Assembly: GCA_018268695.1 (NCBI GenBank)
Contig: JAFDWD010000086.1
Span: 1-7,097 of the forward strand
Direction: 5' to 3'
Origin: Actinomycetota bacterium
GTDB lineage: Bacteria; Actinomycetota; Thermoleophilia; Solirubrobacterales; 70-9
DNA length: 7,097 nucleotides
Shown here piece after piece: positions 1 through 5,226 of the stretch (its first letter is position 1; the number at the start of each line of letters is the position of its first letter). A model generated the notes under the pieces. The model saw only the letters and a list, made by a program, of their open reading frames with translations, made no database searches and was not told the origin of the DNA. The translations under genes and the position numbers were made by a program.

Positions 1-120
1 CTCGACCACTTCCATGATCTCCACGAACAGCTCGGGGAAGGCGGCGTCGAGGCGGATGAAGGGGACGCGGTCGGCGCTGGTCGCCGTGGCCGAGAGGGGG
101 GTCAGGGTCTGACTGGTCAA
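1..120 (-). CDS. Probable DegT/DnrJ/EryC1-type sugar aminotransferase, N-terminal 40 residues
   Basis: Only the N-terminus is present; the gene continues past the left edge. The frame reads from a TTG at 118-120, and the start is well supported: AGGAG (minus strand, 128-132) sits 7 nt upstream. The TTG overlaps the stop of the upstream regulator (TTGA), so the two are probably co-translated. After a Thr/Ser-rich leader, residues 19-40 read RVPFIRLDAAFPELFVEIMEVV followed by E. This resembles the opening of PLP-dependent nucleotide-sugar aminotransferases (typically 'IPFxDLxxQYxxLxxEIxxAI'). The PLP lysine and all catalytic residues lie outside the window, so the family call rests on this opening and on context: a divergent neighbour resembles acetyltransferases that act on 3-amino sugars made by such aminotransferases. 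That a gene is here is nearly certain; its function is moderately supported. Confidence 0.6.
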   Translation of the reverse strand, partial: MTSQTLTPLSATATSADRVPFIRLDAAFPELFVEIMEVVE

Positions 121-803
121 TTGATCGCTCCTGGGTGCTCGGTTTCGAGGAAGAGGGCGGCGGCCTCCTTGCGGGAGCGGACGCCGAACTTCGAGAACGC
201 CGAGGAGAGGTGGCTCTTGATCGTGCTCTCGGCGAGGTAGAGCTCCTCCGCGATCTGGGCGTTGGTGAGGCCCCGGGCGACGCAGGAGAGAACCTGGCGC
301 TCGCGGTGGGAGAAGGCGGGGCGCTCGACGCCCGCGCGAAGGTTGCGAGGGACGACCGACTGGCCGCTGGCGACGGCGGAGACGGCGACCGCCAGGGTCG
401 ACTCGAGCTCGTCCTCGAAGACGATCGCGTCGGCGCCCGCGTCGAGGCCGCGGCGCACGCCGGTGCCGGTCGTCGCGGGGGAGACGGCGACGATGCGGGG
501 GGTGCGGCGCTGGCGGCGCAGGCGGCGCAGCACGGCGACGTCGCGCGGGAGGTTGACGTCGCAGTCGAGGACGAGGATCGCCTCGCCGTCCCACTCGCCG
601 GTGAGGACCGATTCGAGGTCGATCGGGATCGGCAGGGACTCGGCGTGGCTCTGGTCGAGGACGCGCTGCAGCCGGCGGCGCAGTCCCAGCTCCTCGGCGA
701 AGATCAGCACCTGCGCCGAGTTCCGTGCGGGGGTGGACGAGAGCGGCTCGGTCGTGAAAGCCATGCCAGAGAAACGGGCCGGGGCGCCAAAGACTTTCGC
801 CAC
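117..803 (-). CDS. NarL/LuxR-family transcriptional regulator with atypical receiver domain
   Basis: This is a 228-residue DNA-binding regulator. Residues about 163-218 form a LuxR-type helix-turn-helix: FSHRERQVLSCVARGLT, then NAQIAEELYLAESTIKSHLS and FGVRSR, all close to consensus. Residues about 30-152 fold like a response-regulator receiver, but the site looks degenerate. The acidic pair after beta-1 is replaced (VLIFAEELG against usual VLIVDDH). D80 in ILVLDCD is at the phospho-acceptor position, S108 is at the Thr/Ser position, and the conserved Lys after beta-5 seems to be E130 (AIVFED against usual xLLKD). It may therefore work without a kinase. The GTG start at 803 has no clear ribosome site; the ATG at 764 (residue 14, just before the receiver) is an equally good start. 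Its stop overlaps the start of the next minus-strand gene, and it is divergent from the acetyltransferase at 839, so both are candidate targets. Confidence 0.9.
   Translation of the reverse strand: MAKVFGAPARFSGMAFTTEPLSSTPARNSAQVLIFAEELGLRRRLQRVLDQSHAESLPIPIDLESVLTGEWDGEAILVLDCDVNLPRDVAVLRRLRRQRRTPRIVAVSPATTGTGVRRGLDAGADAIVFEDELESTLAVAVSAVASGQSVVPRNLRAGVERPAFSHRERQVLSCVARGLTNAQIAEELYLAESTIKSHLSSAFSKFGVRSRKEAAALFLETEHPGAIN
128..132 (-). promoter_or_regulatory. Shine-Dalgarno AGGAG deciding the TTG start at 120
   Basis: AGGAG on the minus strand lies 7 nt before the TTG at 120-118, inside the last codons of the LuxR-type gene. It is one of only two strong ribosome sites in the window and is the main reason to accept a TTG start for the left-edge gene. 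Confidence 0.75.
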
Positions 804-838
804 CGCAAGCGCGACCGAGCAGCCGCCGTTACTGGGGC

Positions 839-1312
839 ATGCCCGAGACCGCCGAGCCCAGCCTGATCGTCGACGTCGAATTCGGCGAGGACGTGGTCGT
901 CCGCGCGTTCACCAACCTCTACGGCTGCCGGATCGGCGACCGGACCCAGATCGGCACCTTCGTCGAGGTCCAACGGGGTGCCGAGATCGGTTCCGACTGC
1001 AAGATCCAGAGCCACACCTTCATCTGCGACGGGGTCTCGATCGGCGATCGAGCCTTCGTCGGCCACGGCGTCGTTTTCGTAAACGACAAGCGGCCTAGAG
1101 CCACCAACCCTGAGGGTCGACTTCAGGCTGAGTCTGACTGGATTCTGCTCCCCACGGTGGTCGAAGACGGCGCCACGATCGGCTCCGGCGCCACGATCCT
1201 CGGCGGCGTCACGATCGGGGCGGACGCGACGGTCGGCGCCGGCGCGGTCGTGACCGGCGACGTCCCCCGTGGCGCGACCGTGGTCGGCAATCCAGCGCGA
1301 GAGTTGGTGTAG
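839..1312 (+). CDS. Left-handed beta-helix N-acetyltransferase, WbpD/WlbB/QdtC-like
   Basis: This 157-residue protein is built almost entirely of hexapeptide repeats (for example CRIGDRTQIGTF, AEIGSDCKI, ATIGSGATILGGVTIGADATVGAGAVV), which fold as a trimeric left-handed beta-helix. The central stretch SHTFICDGVSIGD...FVGHGVVFVNDKRPRATN (residues 58-90), with its loop out of the helix, resembles the acetyl-CoA-dependent acetyltransferases that act on UDP-3-amino-glucuronate (WbpD/WlbB) or dTDP-3-amino sugars (QdtC/FdtC). The C-terminal NPAREL is the usual end of this fold. The likely role is cytoplasmic acetylation of a nucleotide 3-amino sugar before its transfer to a surface glycan. The probable aminotransferase at the left edge, divergent across the regulator, would supply the amine. 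The ATG at 839 has only a weak GGGG upstream. The exact sugar cannot be read from sequence. Confidence 0.88.
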   Translation: MPETAEPSLIVDVEFGEDVVVRAFTNLYGCRIGDRTQIGTFVEVQRGAEIGSDCKIQSHTFICDGVSIGDRAFVGHGVVFVNDKRPRATNPEGRLQAESDWILLPTVVEDGATIGSGATILGGVTIGADATVGAGAVVTGDVPRGATVVGNPARELV

Positions 1313-1399
1313 GGACGGCGGAAGGGCCGGGGCGGTTTGCGCGAAGCCGCGGCGGGTGAGGACGGCCCAAGGCAAGGCAGGCGGTCCCTCTTTCACCCG

Positions 1400-1523
1400 C
1401 TGAAGGGTTGTGGTCGTCATGGCACCAAAACCCTTCAGCCGGCACATCTGGAGTCGAGGAACACGCACGGGACCGTGGAGAAGGACACGGGACCCGCACG
1501 GATCGACACTTCCGTGCGCTTTC
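1400..1523. repeat. Structured tandem repeat, module A
   Basis: The module opens with a hairpin: CTGAAGGGTT (1400-1409) pairs perfectly with AACCCTTCAG (1429-1438). A G·A mismatch follows, then an inner TGGT/ACCA stem (1411-1414, 1424-1427) and a loop holding GTCATGG (1416-1422). Downstream come GAGGAACACGCAC (1456-1468), CGTGGAGAAG (1474-1483) and GACACTTCCGTGCGCTTTC (1505-1523). The same blocks recur in module B at nearly the same distances (loop to first block 40 nt; first to last block 49 nt). Small local hairpins also exist: CCGTG/CACGG (1473-1490) and GCACGGA/TCCGTGC (1496-1517). The strand of origin is unknown. Confidence 0.7.
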
Positions 1524-1542
1524 TGCCTCAGCCCCCCGACGC

Positions 1543-1667
1543 TTGGTGAGTTGAGCCGGTCATGGGCGGCACAACTCACCAACCGTCGATCGCGGTGATG
1601 AGGAAGACGCACCAGCGTGGAGGAAGGGTCCCGGGACGGTGGAGAAGTGACGCTTCCGTGCGCTTCC
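1543..1667. repeat. Structured tandem repeat, module B
   Basis: The hairpin TTGGTGAGTTG (1543-1553) pairs perfectly with CAACTCACCAA (1572-1582). An A·A mismatch, an inner GCCG/CGGC stem (1555-1558, 1567-1570) and the loop GTCATGGG (1559-1566) follow. The layout matches module A, with entirely different stem sequences but the same seven loop bases. Downstream are GAGGAAGACGCAC (1600-1612), CGTGGAGGAAG (1616-1626), the palindrome GTCCCGGGAC (1628-1637) and GACGCTTCCGTGCGCTTCC (1649-1667). The offset from module A is 143-144 bp throughout. Conserved loop and spacing with changed but still paired stems argue for selection on structure. Confidence 0.7.
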
Positions 1668-1707
1668 CGCGACGCTTCCGTGAGTTCCTCCCGAAACCCT
1701 CCCGACC

Positions 1708-1759
1708 CGGGCTGCTGATCGGCGACCTTAGCTAGCCGGGGTCGCCGATCAGCAGCCCG
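1708..1759. terminator. Perfect 20-bp inverted repeat, probable bidirectional terminator
   Basis: The arm at 1708-1727 (starting CGGGCTGCTG) is the exact reverse complement of 1740-1759, with a 12-nt loop TTAGCTAGCCGG. It sits between convergent genes, 58 bp past the stop of the minus-strand acyltransferase, as expected for a terminator working in both directions. There is no T-tract on either side; U-less hairpin terminators are common in high-GC actinobacteria. It could instead be a dispersed extragenic palindrome. Confidence 0.7.
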
Positions 1760-1817
1760 AGGCGCCAGTTTCCCCAGCCCCAACGCCCTGAGGCGCCAGC
1801 CGGCGTACCCCTACCCC

Positions 1818-2384
1818 TCAGCGCCACCGCTCGAGCAGATCCTCCTCGGGGACCTCGCGGATCTTGCGGGCCGGGACGCCCACCACCACCGCGCGGGGTT
1901 CGACATCGCTTGCGACCACCGCGCCGGCGGCGACGAAGGCCTCTTCGCCGACCTCGACGCCGGGGCAGATCGTGCTGCCGCCGCCGACCCGGCAGGCGCG
2001 GCGCAGGAGGGCGCCGCGGAGGACGTAGGAGTCGTCGTGGCGGTCCATCGTGTTGTCGTTGGTGAGGGTGACGCCGGGGCCGACGAAGACGTCGTCCTCG
2101 ATCACCGTGCCGCCGGTGATGTAGCAGCGGGTCTGGATGCTGGAGCGGTCGCCGATCGTCACCCCGGGGTCGACCGAGGTGAAGCTGCCGACCACCGCGC
2201 CGGCCCCGATCCGGGCGCCGTCGCGGATCTGGGCGTGGTCTCCGATCCGTGCCCCGGCGCCGATCCGCACGCCGGAGTGGATGATCGCGTGGCCGCCGAT
2301 GATCGCCCCGTCGCCGATCTCGACGCCCTCGCCGAGCAGCAGGCCGGGGGCGAGGTCGGAAGGGCGCAGGTCGGAGCTCGGCAT
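1818..2384 (-). CDS. Hexapeptide-repeat (left-handed beta-helix) acyltransferase
   Basis: This is a 188-residue protein with hexapeptide repeats from about residue 14 to 112 (LLLGEGVEIGDGAIIG, VRIGAGARIGDHAQI, ARIGAGAVVG) and again from 133 to 170. A loop of about 20 residues (TNDNTMDRHDDSYVLRG) breaks the helix between them. The C-terminus VVVGVPARKIREV is typical of sugar and serine O- or N-acetyltransferases. VFVGPGVTLTND (99-110) corresponds to FVGHGVVFVND in the acetyltransferase at 839, but Pro replaces His. The two are therefore related folds that probably act on different substrates. It likely uses acetyl-CoA in the cytoplasm to decorate a nucleotide sugar or glycan precursor; the acceptor is unknown. 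It is divergent from the glycosyltransferase (55 nt between starts). The ATG at 2384 is chosen because a -10-like TAGATT lies 6 nt before it. Confidence 0.87.
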   Translation of the reverse strand: MPSSDLRPSDLAPGLLLGEGVEIGDGAIIGGHAIIHSGVRIGAGARIGDHAQIRDGARIGAGAVVGSFTSVDPGVTIGDRSSIQTRCYITGGTVIEDDVFVGPGVTLTNDNTMDRHDDSYVLRGALLRRACRVGGGSTICPGVEVGEEAFVAAGAVVASDVEPRAVVVGVPARKIREVPEEDLLERWR

Positions 2385-2390
2385 CGGGCG

Positions 2391-2396
2391 AATCTA
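2391..2396 (-). promoter_or_regulatory. Putative leaderless -10 box TAGATT for the acyltransferase
   Basis: On the minus strand TAGATT is followed by exactly 6 nt (CGCCCG) and the ATG at 2384. TANNNT at this distance from a start codon is the known signature of leaderless transcription in actinobacteria. No convincing -35 is visible. The same geometry occurs before two other genes in the window. Confidence 0.55.
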
Positions 2397-2439
2397 CCTG
2401 TCCACACAAGGCCGACCGGGCCAAATCCGTTGGTTTCAG

Positions 2440-3369
2440 GTGACCTCCTTCCCGTTCGATCCCGTCGACGTCTGCGCGATCGTCGTCTCCCACGACAGTC
2501 GGGAGTGGCTCGACGCCGCCCTCGACAGCCTCGCCGACCACGCGGGGGATGTGTCGATGGAGGCGATCGTCGTCGACAACGGCGCCGACGGCGCCGGGGA
2601 GTACGCCGCCTCCCGCTACGACTTCGTCCGCGCCATCGCCTGTGAGAACCGCGGCTTCGGGCACGCCAACAACCGCGGCTTCGCCGCCGCGAACGCCCGC
2701 TTCGTCCTCTTCCTCAACCCCGACACCGAACTCCTCGCGGGCGAACTCGACTCGCTGGTCGCCGCGATGGAGCGGATGCCCGACGTCGGCCTCGCCGGGG
2801 TCCGGCAGGTGAACGCCGACGGCGCCTTGGCGCCGAGCATCCGCCGCTTCCCCTCGGTGCCCCGTGCGTTCGCCGAAGCGCTGCCGGTCGAGCGGCTGCC
2901 GCTGGCCCGTCGGGTGCTGGGCGAGCGGGTGCTCGACCCCGCCGACTACGACCGCATCGTCGAGTGCGACTGGACCTCGGGATCGGCGATGTTCGCCCGC
3001 TCGGCCGCGATCGAGGAGGTCGGCGGCTTCGACGAGCGCTTCTTCCTCTTCTCCGAGGAGACCGACCTCTGTTGGCGCATCCGCCGCAATCGCTGGCGGA
3101 TCGTCCACATCCCCGACGTCACCATCCGCCACTTCGAGCAGGGGCACGCCTCGAACCCGCGGCTGTGGGCCCAGTCGGCGTACGCGCGCCTCCAGTTCGC
3201 CCACAAGAACCTGCGCCACCCGCGGGCCTACCGGGCGGCGCTGGCGCTCCGCTACGGCGCGCGGACCGGCATCTACTCCCTGCCGGGCGCCTGTGCCGAC
3301 CCGTCCCGCCGCGACGCCTCCCGCGCCGCCCTCGCCGCCGTCCTGCGCGAAGAGGCCCCGCTCGCGTGA
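2440..3369 (+). CDS. Family 2 glycosyltransferase, WbbL/rhamnosyltransferase-like
   Basis: This 309-residue protein (from the GTG at 2440) has a GT-A fold. VDVCAIVVSHDSREWLDAALDSL (9-31) is the nucleotide-binding beta-strand and helix, EAIVVDNGADG (41-51) the next strand, and ENRGFGHANNRGFAAA (69-84) the signature of this GT2 subgroup. VLFLNPDTELL (89-99) carries the metal/nucleotide-binding motif (NPDT in place of DxD). GSAMFARSAAIEEVGGFDERFFLFSEETDLCWRIRR (181-216) is the acceptor and catalytic-base region, with the ED-like pair as EETDLCWR. This subgroup includes rhamnosyl- and other sugar transferases of cell-wall and exopolysaccharide assembly. It probably works at the cytoplasmic face of the membrane. 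An upstream ATG at 2137 is open in frame but would overlap the divergent gene and has no family resemblance, so it is rejected. The stop overlaps the next start (GTGA). Confidence 0.92.
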   Translation: MTSFPFDPVDVCAIVVSHDSREWLDAALDSLADHAGDVSMEAIVVDNGADGAGEYAASRYDFVRAIACENRGFGHANNRGFAAANARFVLFLNPDTELLAGELDSLVAAMERMPDVGLAGVRQVNADGALAPSIRRFPSVPRAFAEALPVERLPLARRVLGERVLDPADYDRIVECDWTSGSAMFARSAAIEEVGGFDERFFLFSEETDLCWRIRRNRWRIVHIPDVTIRHFEQGHASNPRLWAQSAYARLQFAHKNLRHPRAYRAALALRYGARTGIYSLPGACADPSRRDASRAALAAVLREEAPLA

Positions 3370-3710
3370 AGGGGCTCACCGCCATCGTGGTCGTCGGGGC
3401 GGCGCTGCTGATCGCCGGCTGCGGGGGCGGGGGAGCGTCGACCTCCGCCGGGGGCGCGGAAGGTGGAGCCGTCGCCACCGCCGAACTCGCCCAGAAGATC
3501 GGCCTCGTCTCCAACGGGGAAGGCGAATACCGCCTCGGCGGTTGCACCGCGAAGGCGCTCCTCGTCTCTCCGGCCCAGGTCAGGGCCGCGAGGACGGCCG
3601 GAGGCGACGTGGTCACCGACCCGACCGGCCACTACGGCGTCGAGATCGAAGGCAGCGCCCGCTGCACGCGCACGATGAAAGGCGCGATCGCCGTCCTCAA
3701 CGTACCTTGA
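3366..3710 (+). CDS. Small lipoprotein of unknown function
   Basis: This is a 114-residue protein starting at a GTG that overlaps the glycosyltransferase stop by 4 nt (GTGA), so translation is probably coupled. Residues 1-18 are a lipoprotein signal: Lys2, a hydrophobic core (LTAIVVVGAALLI) and the lipobox LIAGC with the acylated Cys at 19. A Gly/Ser-rich linker (to about 35) leads to a small domain of about 75 residues. It contains Cys60 (YRLGGCTAKALL) and Cys100 (EGSARCTRTMKG), which could form a disulfide outside the cell. I do not recognise the domain. Tight linkage to the glycosyltransferase and the downstream hydrolase suggests a cell-surface role linked to polysaccharide, but this is only context. 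The sequence is intact with no sign of decay. Confidence 0.8.
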   Translation: MKGLTAIVVVGAALLIAGCGGGGASTSAGGAEGGAVATAELAQKIGLVSNGEGEYRLGGCTAKALLVSPAQVRAARTAGGDVVTDPTGHYGVEIEGSARCTRTMKGAIAVLNVP

Positions 3711-3722
3711 GGGGCCCCGGAC

Positions 3723-3728
3723 TACCCT
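3723..3728 (+). promoter_or_regulatory. Putative leaderless -10 box TACCCT for the GH26-like gene
   Basis: TACCCT is followed by 6 nt (GAGGGG) and the ATG at 3735, the TANNNT-N6-start layout of leaderless genes. The GAGGGG abuts the ATG and is too close to act as a normal ribosome site, which favours the leaderless reading. TGAGGGG also occurs 20 bp upstream (3708-3714). Confidence 0.45.
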
Positions 3729-3734
3729 GAGGGG

Positions 3735-4811
3735 ATGGTCCGCGCCGGCCGCAGCCGCCGTCCGCTGGTGGGGTTGGTGGCCGTCGCCGTGGTGTTGCTC
3801 GCGGCCGCGGCCTTCGCCTTCGCGTTCCCCACTTCTTCCACCCCCGCGCCGCGGGTCTACTGGGGCGCCTGGATCGGCGATCAACTGACCGGCCACGAGG
3901 CTCCCTGGGACATGTCCGCGGTCGGCGACTTCGAGGCCGAGGTGGGTAAGGCCCCGTCGCTGATCGAGTTCAGCTCACCCTTCGCCGAATGCTCCGGCAA
4001 CGCCTGCGCGTCGGACCCGTTCCCGCTGACGCCGATGGAAGACATCCGCGCCTACGGCGCGATCCCGTTCTTCAGCTGGTCGTCGCAGTCGTTGCCGTCG
4101 TCGACCGACGGGCCGGGATATCGGCTCGCCGCGATCGCCGCCGGAAGCCAGGATCCCTACATCCGCGAATTCGCCGAAGCCGCGGCGGCCTGGGGGCACC
4201 CGTTCTTTCTCCGCTTCGACTGGGAGATGAACGGCGGCTGGTTCCCGTGGGGGGCGGGGGCCAACGGCAACACGGCCGCCGACTACGTCGCCGCCTGGCG
4301 GCACGTCCACCAGATCTTCGCTGAAGCGGGCGCCACCGACGTGACCTGGGTCTGGTGCCCATATGTGGACCCGGGCGGCAGCCTGGCCGACCTCGGGCCG
4401 CTCTACCCGGGCGATGGATACGTCGACTGGACCTGCCTCGACGGCTACAACTGGGGCCCCGCGGCCCGGCCACCGCAGAAGTGGCAGAGCTTCTCCCACC
4501 TCTTCGGGTCGAGCTACCGGCAGATCACCGAATCGCTGGCGCCGTCGAAGCCGATGCTCGTCGCCGAGACGGCGTCCACCGAGCAAGGTGGATCGAAGGC
4601 CGAATGGATCGCGCAGGCGTTTGCCGCGCTGGCCGAAGAATTCCCGCGGATCCAGGGTCTGGTCTGGTTCGACAAGGTCGACGACGGGATGGATTGGCCG
4701 CTTGAGACCTCGAGCGCGGCGACCTCCGCCTTCGCCGAGGGCATCGCCGACCCGCGCTTTCTCACCAACGAATTCGGCGACCTAGACGAAAGCCCGATCC
4801 CCCCGCCTTAG
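3735..4811 (+). CDS. GH26-like glycoside hydrolase, secreted or membrane-anchored
   Basis: This 358-residue protein resembles the GH26 (beta-mannanase-like, clan GH-A) TIM barrel. A basic N-terminus (RAGRSRR) and hydrophobic segment 11-31 form a signal peptide or anchor; cleavage after AFA near residue 30 is possible. The barrel starts at VYWGAWIGDQ (41-50). FFLRFDWEMNGGWFPWG (157-173) carries the expected acid/base Glu164 in the R-x-x-x-E-M-N-G motif of the clan. PMLVAETAS (273-281) carries the expected nucleophile Glu278, and GLVWFDK (308-314) is the usual barrel-end strand. Both catalytic residues are present, so it is probably active outside the membrane on a beta-linked polysaccharide. 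The substrate could be mannan, a mixed glucan or the cell's own exopolysaccharide; its place after a glycosyltransferase and lipoprotein favours the last. Family assignment is good; substrate is inference. Confidence 0.88.
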   Translation: MVRAGRSRRPLVGLVAVAVVLLAAAAFAFAFPTSSTPAPRVYWGAWIGDQLTGHEAPWDMSAVGDFEAEVGKAPSLIEFSSPFAECSGNACASDPFPLTPMEDIRAYGAIPFFSWSSQSLPSSTDGPGYRLAAIAAGSQDPYIREFAEAAAAWGHPFFLRFDWEMNGGWFPWGAGANGNTAADYVAAWRHVHQIFAEAGATDVTWVWCPYVDPGGSLADLGPLYPGDGYVDWTCLDGYNWGPAARPPQKWQSFSHLFGSSYRQITESLAPSKPMLVAETASTEQGGSKAEWIAQAFAALAEEFPRIQGLVWFDKVDDGMDWPLETSSAATSAFAEGIADPRFLTNEFGDLDESPIPPP

Positions 4812-4827
4812 CCCGGGCGGGCTTGCG

Positions 4828-4833
4828 TATGAT
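4828..4833 (+). promoter_or_regulatory. Putative leaderless -10 box TATGAT for acpS
   Basis: TATGAT, five of six matches to the TATAAT consensus, lies 6 nt (CAGGCG) before the GTG at 4840. It is the best -10 in the window and marks a likely transcription start at the acpS start codon, separating the right-hand cassette from the polysaccharide genes. No clear -35 is seen. Confidence 0.6.
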
Positions 4834-4839
4834 CAGGCG

Positions 4840-5220
4840 GTGGCGCTACGAGTCGGCACCGATCTGATCTCCGTGGCGACCGTCGCCGAGAGTCTCGCCG
4901 GCGCCCACCGCGACCATTACCTGGAGCGGATCTACGCCGAGCGGGAGGTGGACGACTGTCGCGGCCCCTCGGGCCGGGTCGAACCGGAGCGCCTCGCCGC
5001 CCGCTTCGCGGCCAAGGAGGCGGCGATCAAGGCGCTCCCCGGGGCGGGGGAGGAAGTCCGCCTCACCCAGATCCAGGTGGTCCGCGACGGGTCCGGGGGC
5101 GTCTCGCTCGAGCTGGACGGCCGCGCGGCCGAGCTTTTCGCCGAGTCCGGCGGGTCGGAGATCGCCGTCAGCCTCAGTCACGAGGCCGGCTTCGCCGTCG
5201 CCACCGTGGTCATCGTCTGA
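4840..5220 (+). CDS. acpS: Holo-[acyl-carrier-protein] synthase
   Basis: This is a 126-residue AcpS-type 4'-phosphopantetheinyl transferase, the normal length for the family. It moves phosphopantetheine from CoA to the conserved serine of a carrier protein. RVGTDLISVATV (4-15) supplies the Mg-binding Asp8. RLAARFAAKEAAIKAL (51-66) is the signature, with Glu60 and the catalytic-site lysines. AVSLSHEAGFAVATVV (109-124) is the SLSH strand that ends the domain. The enzyme is trimeric and cytoplasmic in studied members. Upstream the GH26-like gene ends 28 nt before; downstream a carrier protein starts about 60 nt later. Carrier and activating enzyme are thus side by side, so it may serve that carrier, but it could equally be the genome's general AcpS. 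The GTG start is supported by the -10 box 6 nt upstream and by AcpS alignments beginning near 'GTD'. Confidence 0.95.
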   Translation: MALRVGTDLISVATVAESLAGAHRDHYLERIYAEREVDDCRGPSGRVEPERLAARFAAKEAAIKALPGAGEEVRLTQIQVVRDGSGGVSLELDGRAAELFAESGGSEIAVSLSHEAGFAVATVVIV

Positions 5221-5226
5221 GCCGGC

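Larger units (their letters stand above)
1313..1817. other. 505-bp convergent intergenic region rich in inverted and tandem repeats
   Basis: No open frame here has a credible ribosome site, family resemblance or codon pattern. The region lies between the 3' ends of two acyltransferase genes. In order it holds: a bulged inverted repeat GCGGGTGA/TCACCCGC (1352-1359 with 1393-1400); structured module A (1400-1523); structured module B (1543-1667); a partial third copy of GACGCTTCCGTGAGTT (1671-1686); a perfect 20-bp inverted repeat (1708-1759); and two copies of GAGGCGCCAG (1759-1768, 1790-1799). Its A+T content is locally higher than that of the genes around it. Confidence 0.8.

Noticed and set aside
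812..838. Promoter for the acetyltransferase at 839
   Set aside because: GTTACT before the ATG has only three matches to the -10 consensus and does not fit TANNNT; not strong enough to annotate.
135..866. Plus-strand open frame opposite the LuxR-type gene
   Set aside because: The Ala/Glu/Arg-rich translation is a shadow of the regulator, whose helix-turn-helix is unmistakable on the other strand.
1352..1400. Inverted repeat GCGGGTGA/TCACCCGC as terminator of the acetyltransferase gene
   Set aside because: The 33-nt spacing and bulged continuation make it weak, and its right arm shares a base with the module A hairpin; not listed as a separate terminator.
1337..1598. Two short plus-strand open frames (70 and 62 codons) in the intergenic region
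   Set aside because: They run through hairpins and repeat blocks, lack ribosome sites and resemble no protein; the shared blocks of the two modules are not kept in one reading frame.
1400..1686. CRISPR array
   Set aside because: The repeats are about 144 bp apart, only two to three copies, diverged, with hairpins of differing stems; no short identical repeats with uniform spacers.
704..1783. Minus-strand open frame of 359 codons spanning the acetyltransferase and the intergenic region
   Set aside because: It crosses structured repeats and the antisense of a beta-helix enzyme, with no coherent protein pattern.
2137..2439. N-terminal extension of the glycosyltransferase from an ATG at 2137
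   Set aside because: It would overlap the divergent acyltransferase by about 250 nt, is Pro/Arg-rich, and family homology begins just after the GTG at 2440.
1732..3219. Long minus-strand open frame of 495 codons over the glycosyltransferase and acyltransferase
   Set aside because: Low-complexity Arg/Gly/Asp-rich translation with no family features; it is the antisense shadow of two well-supported genes in high-GC DNA.
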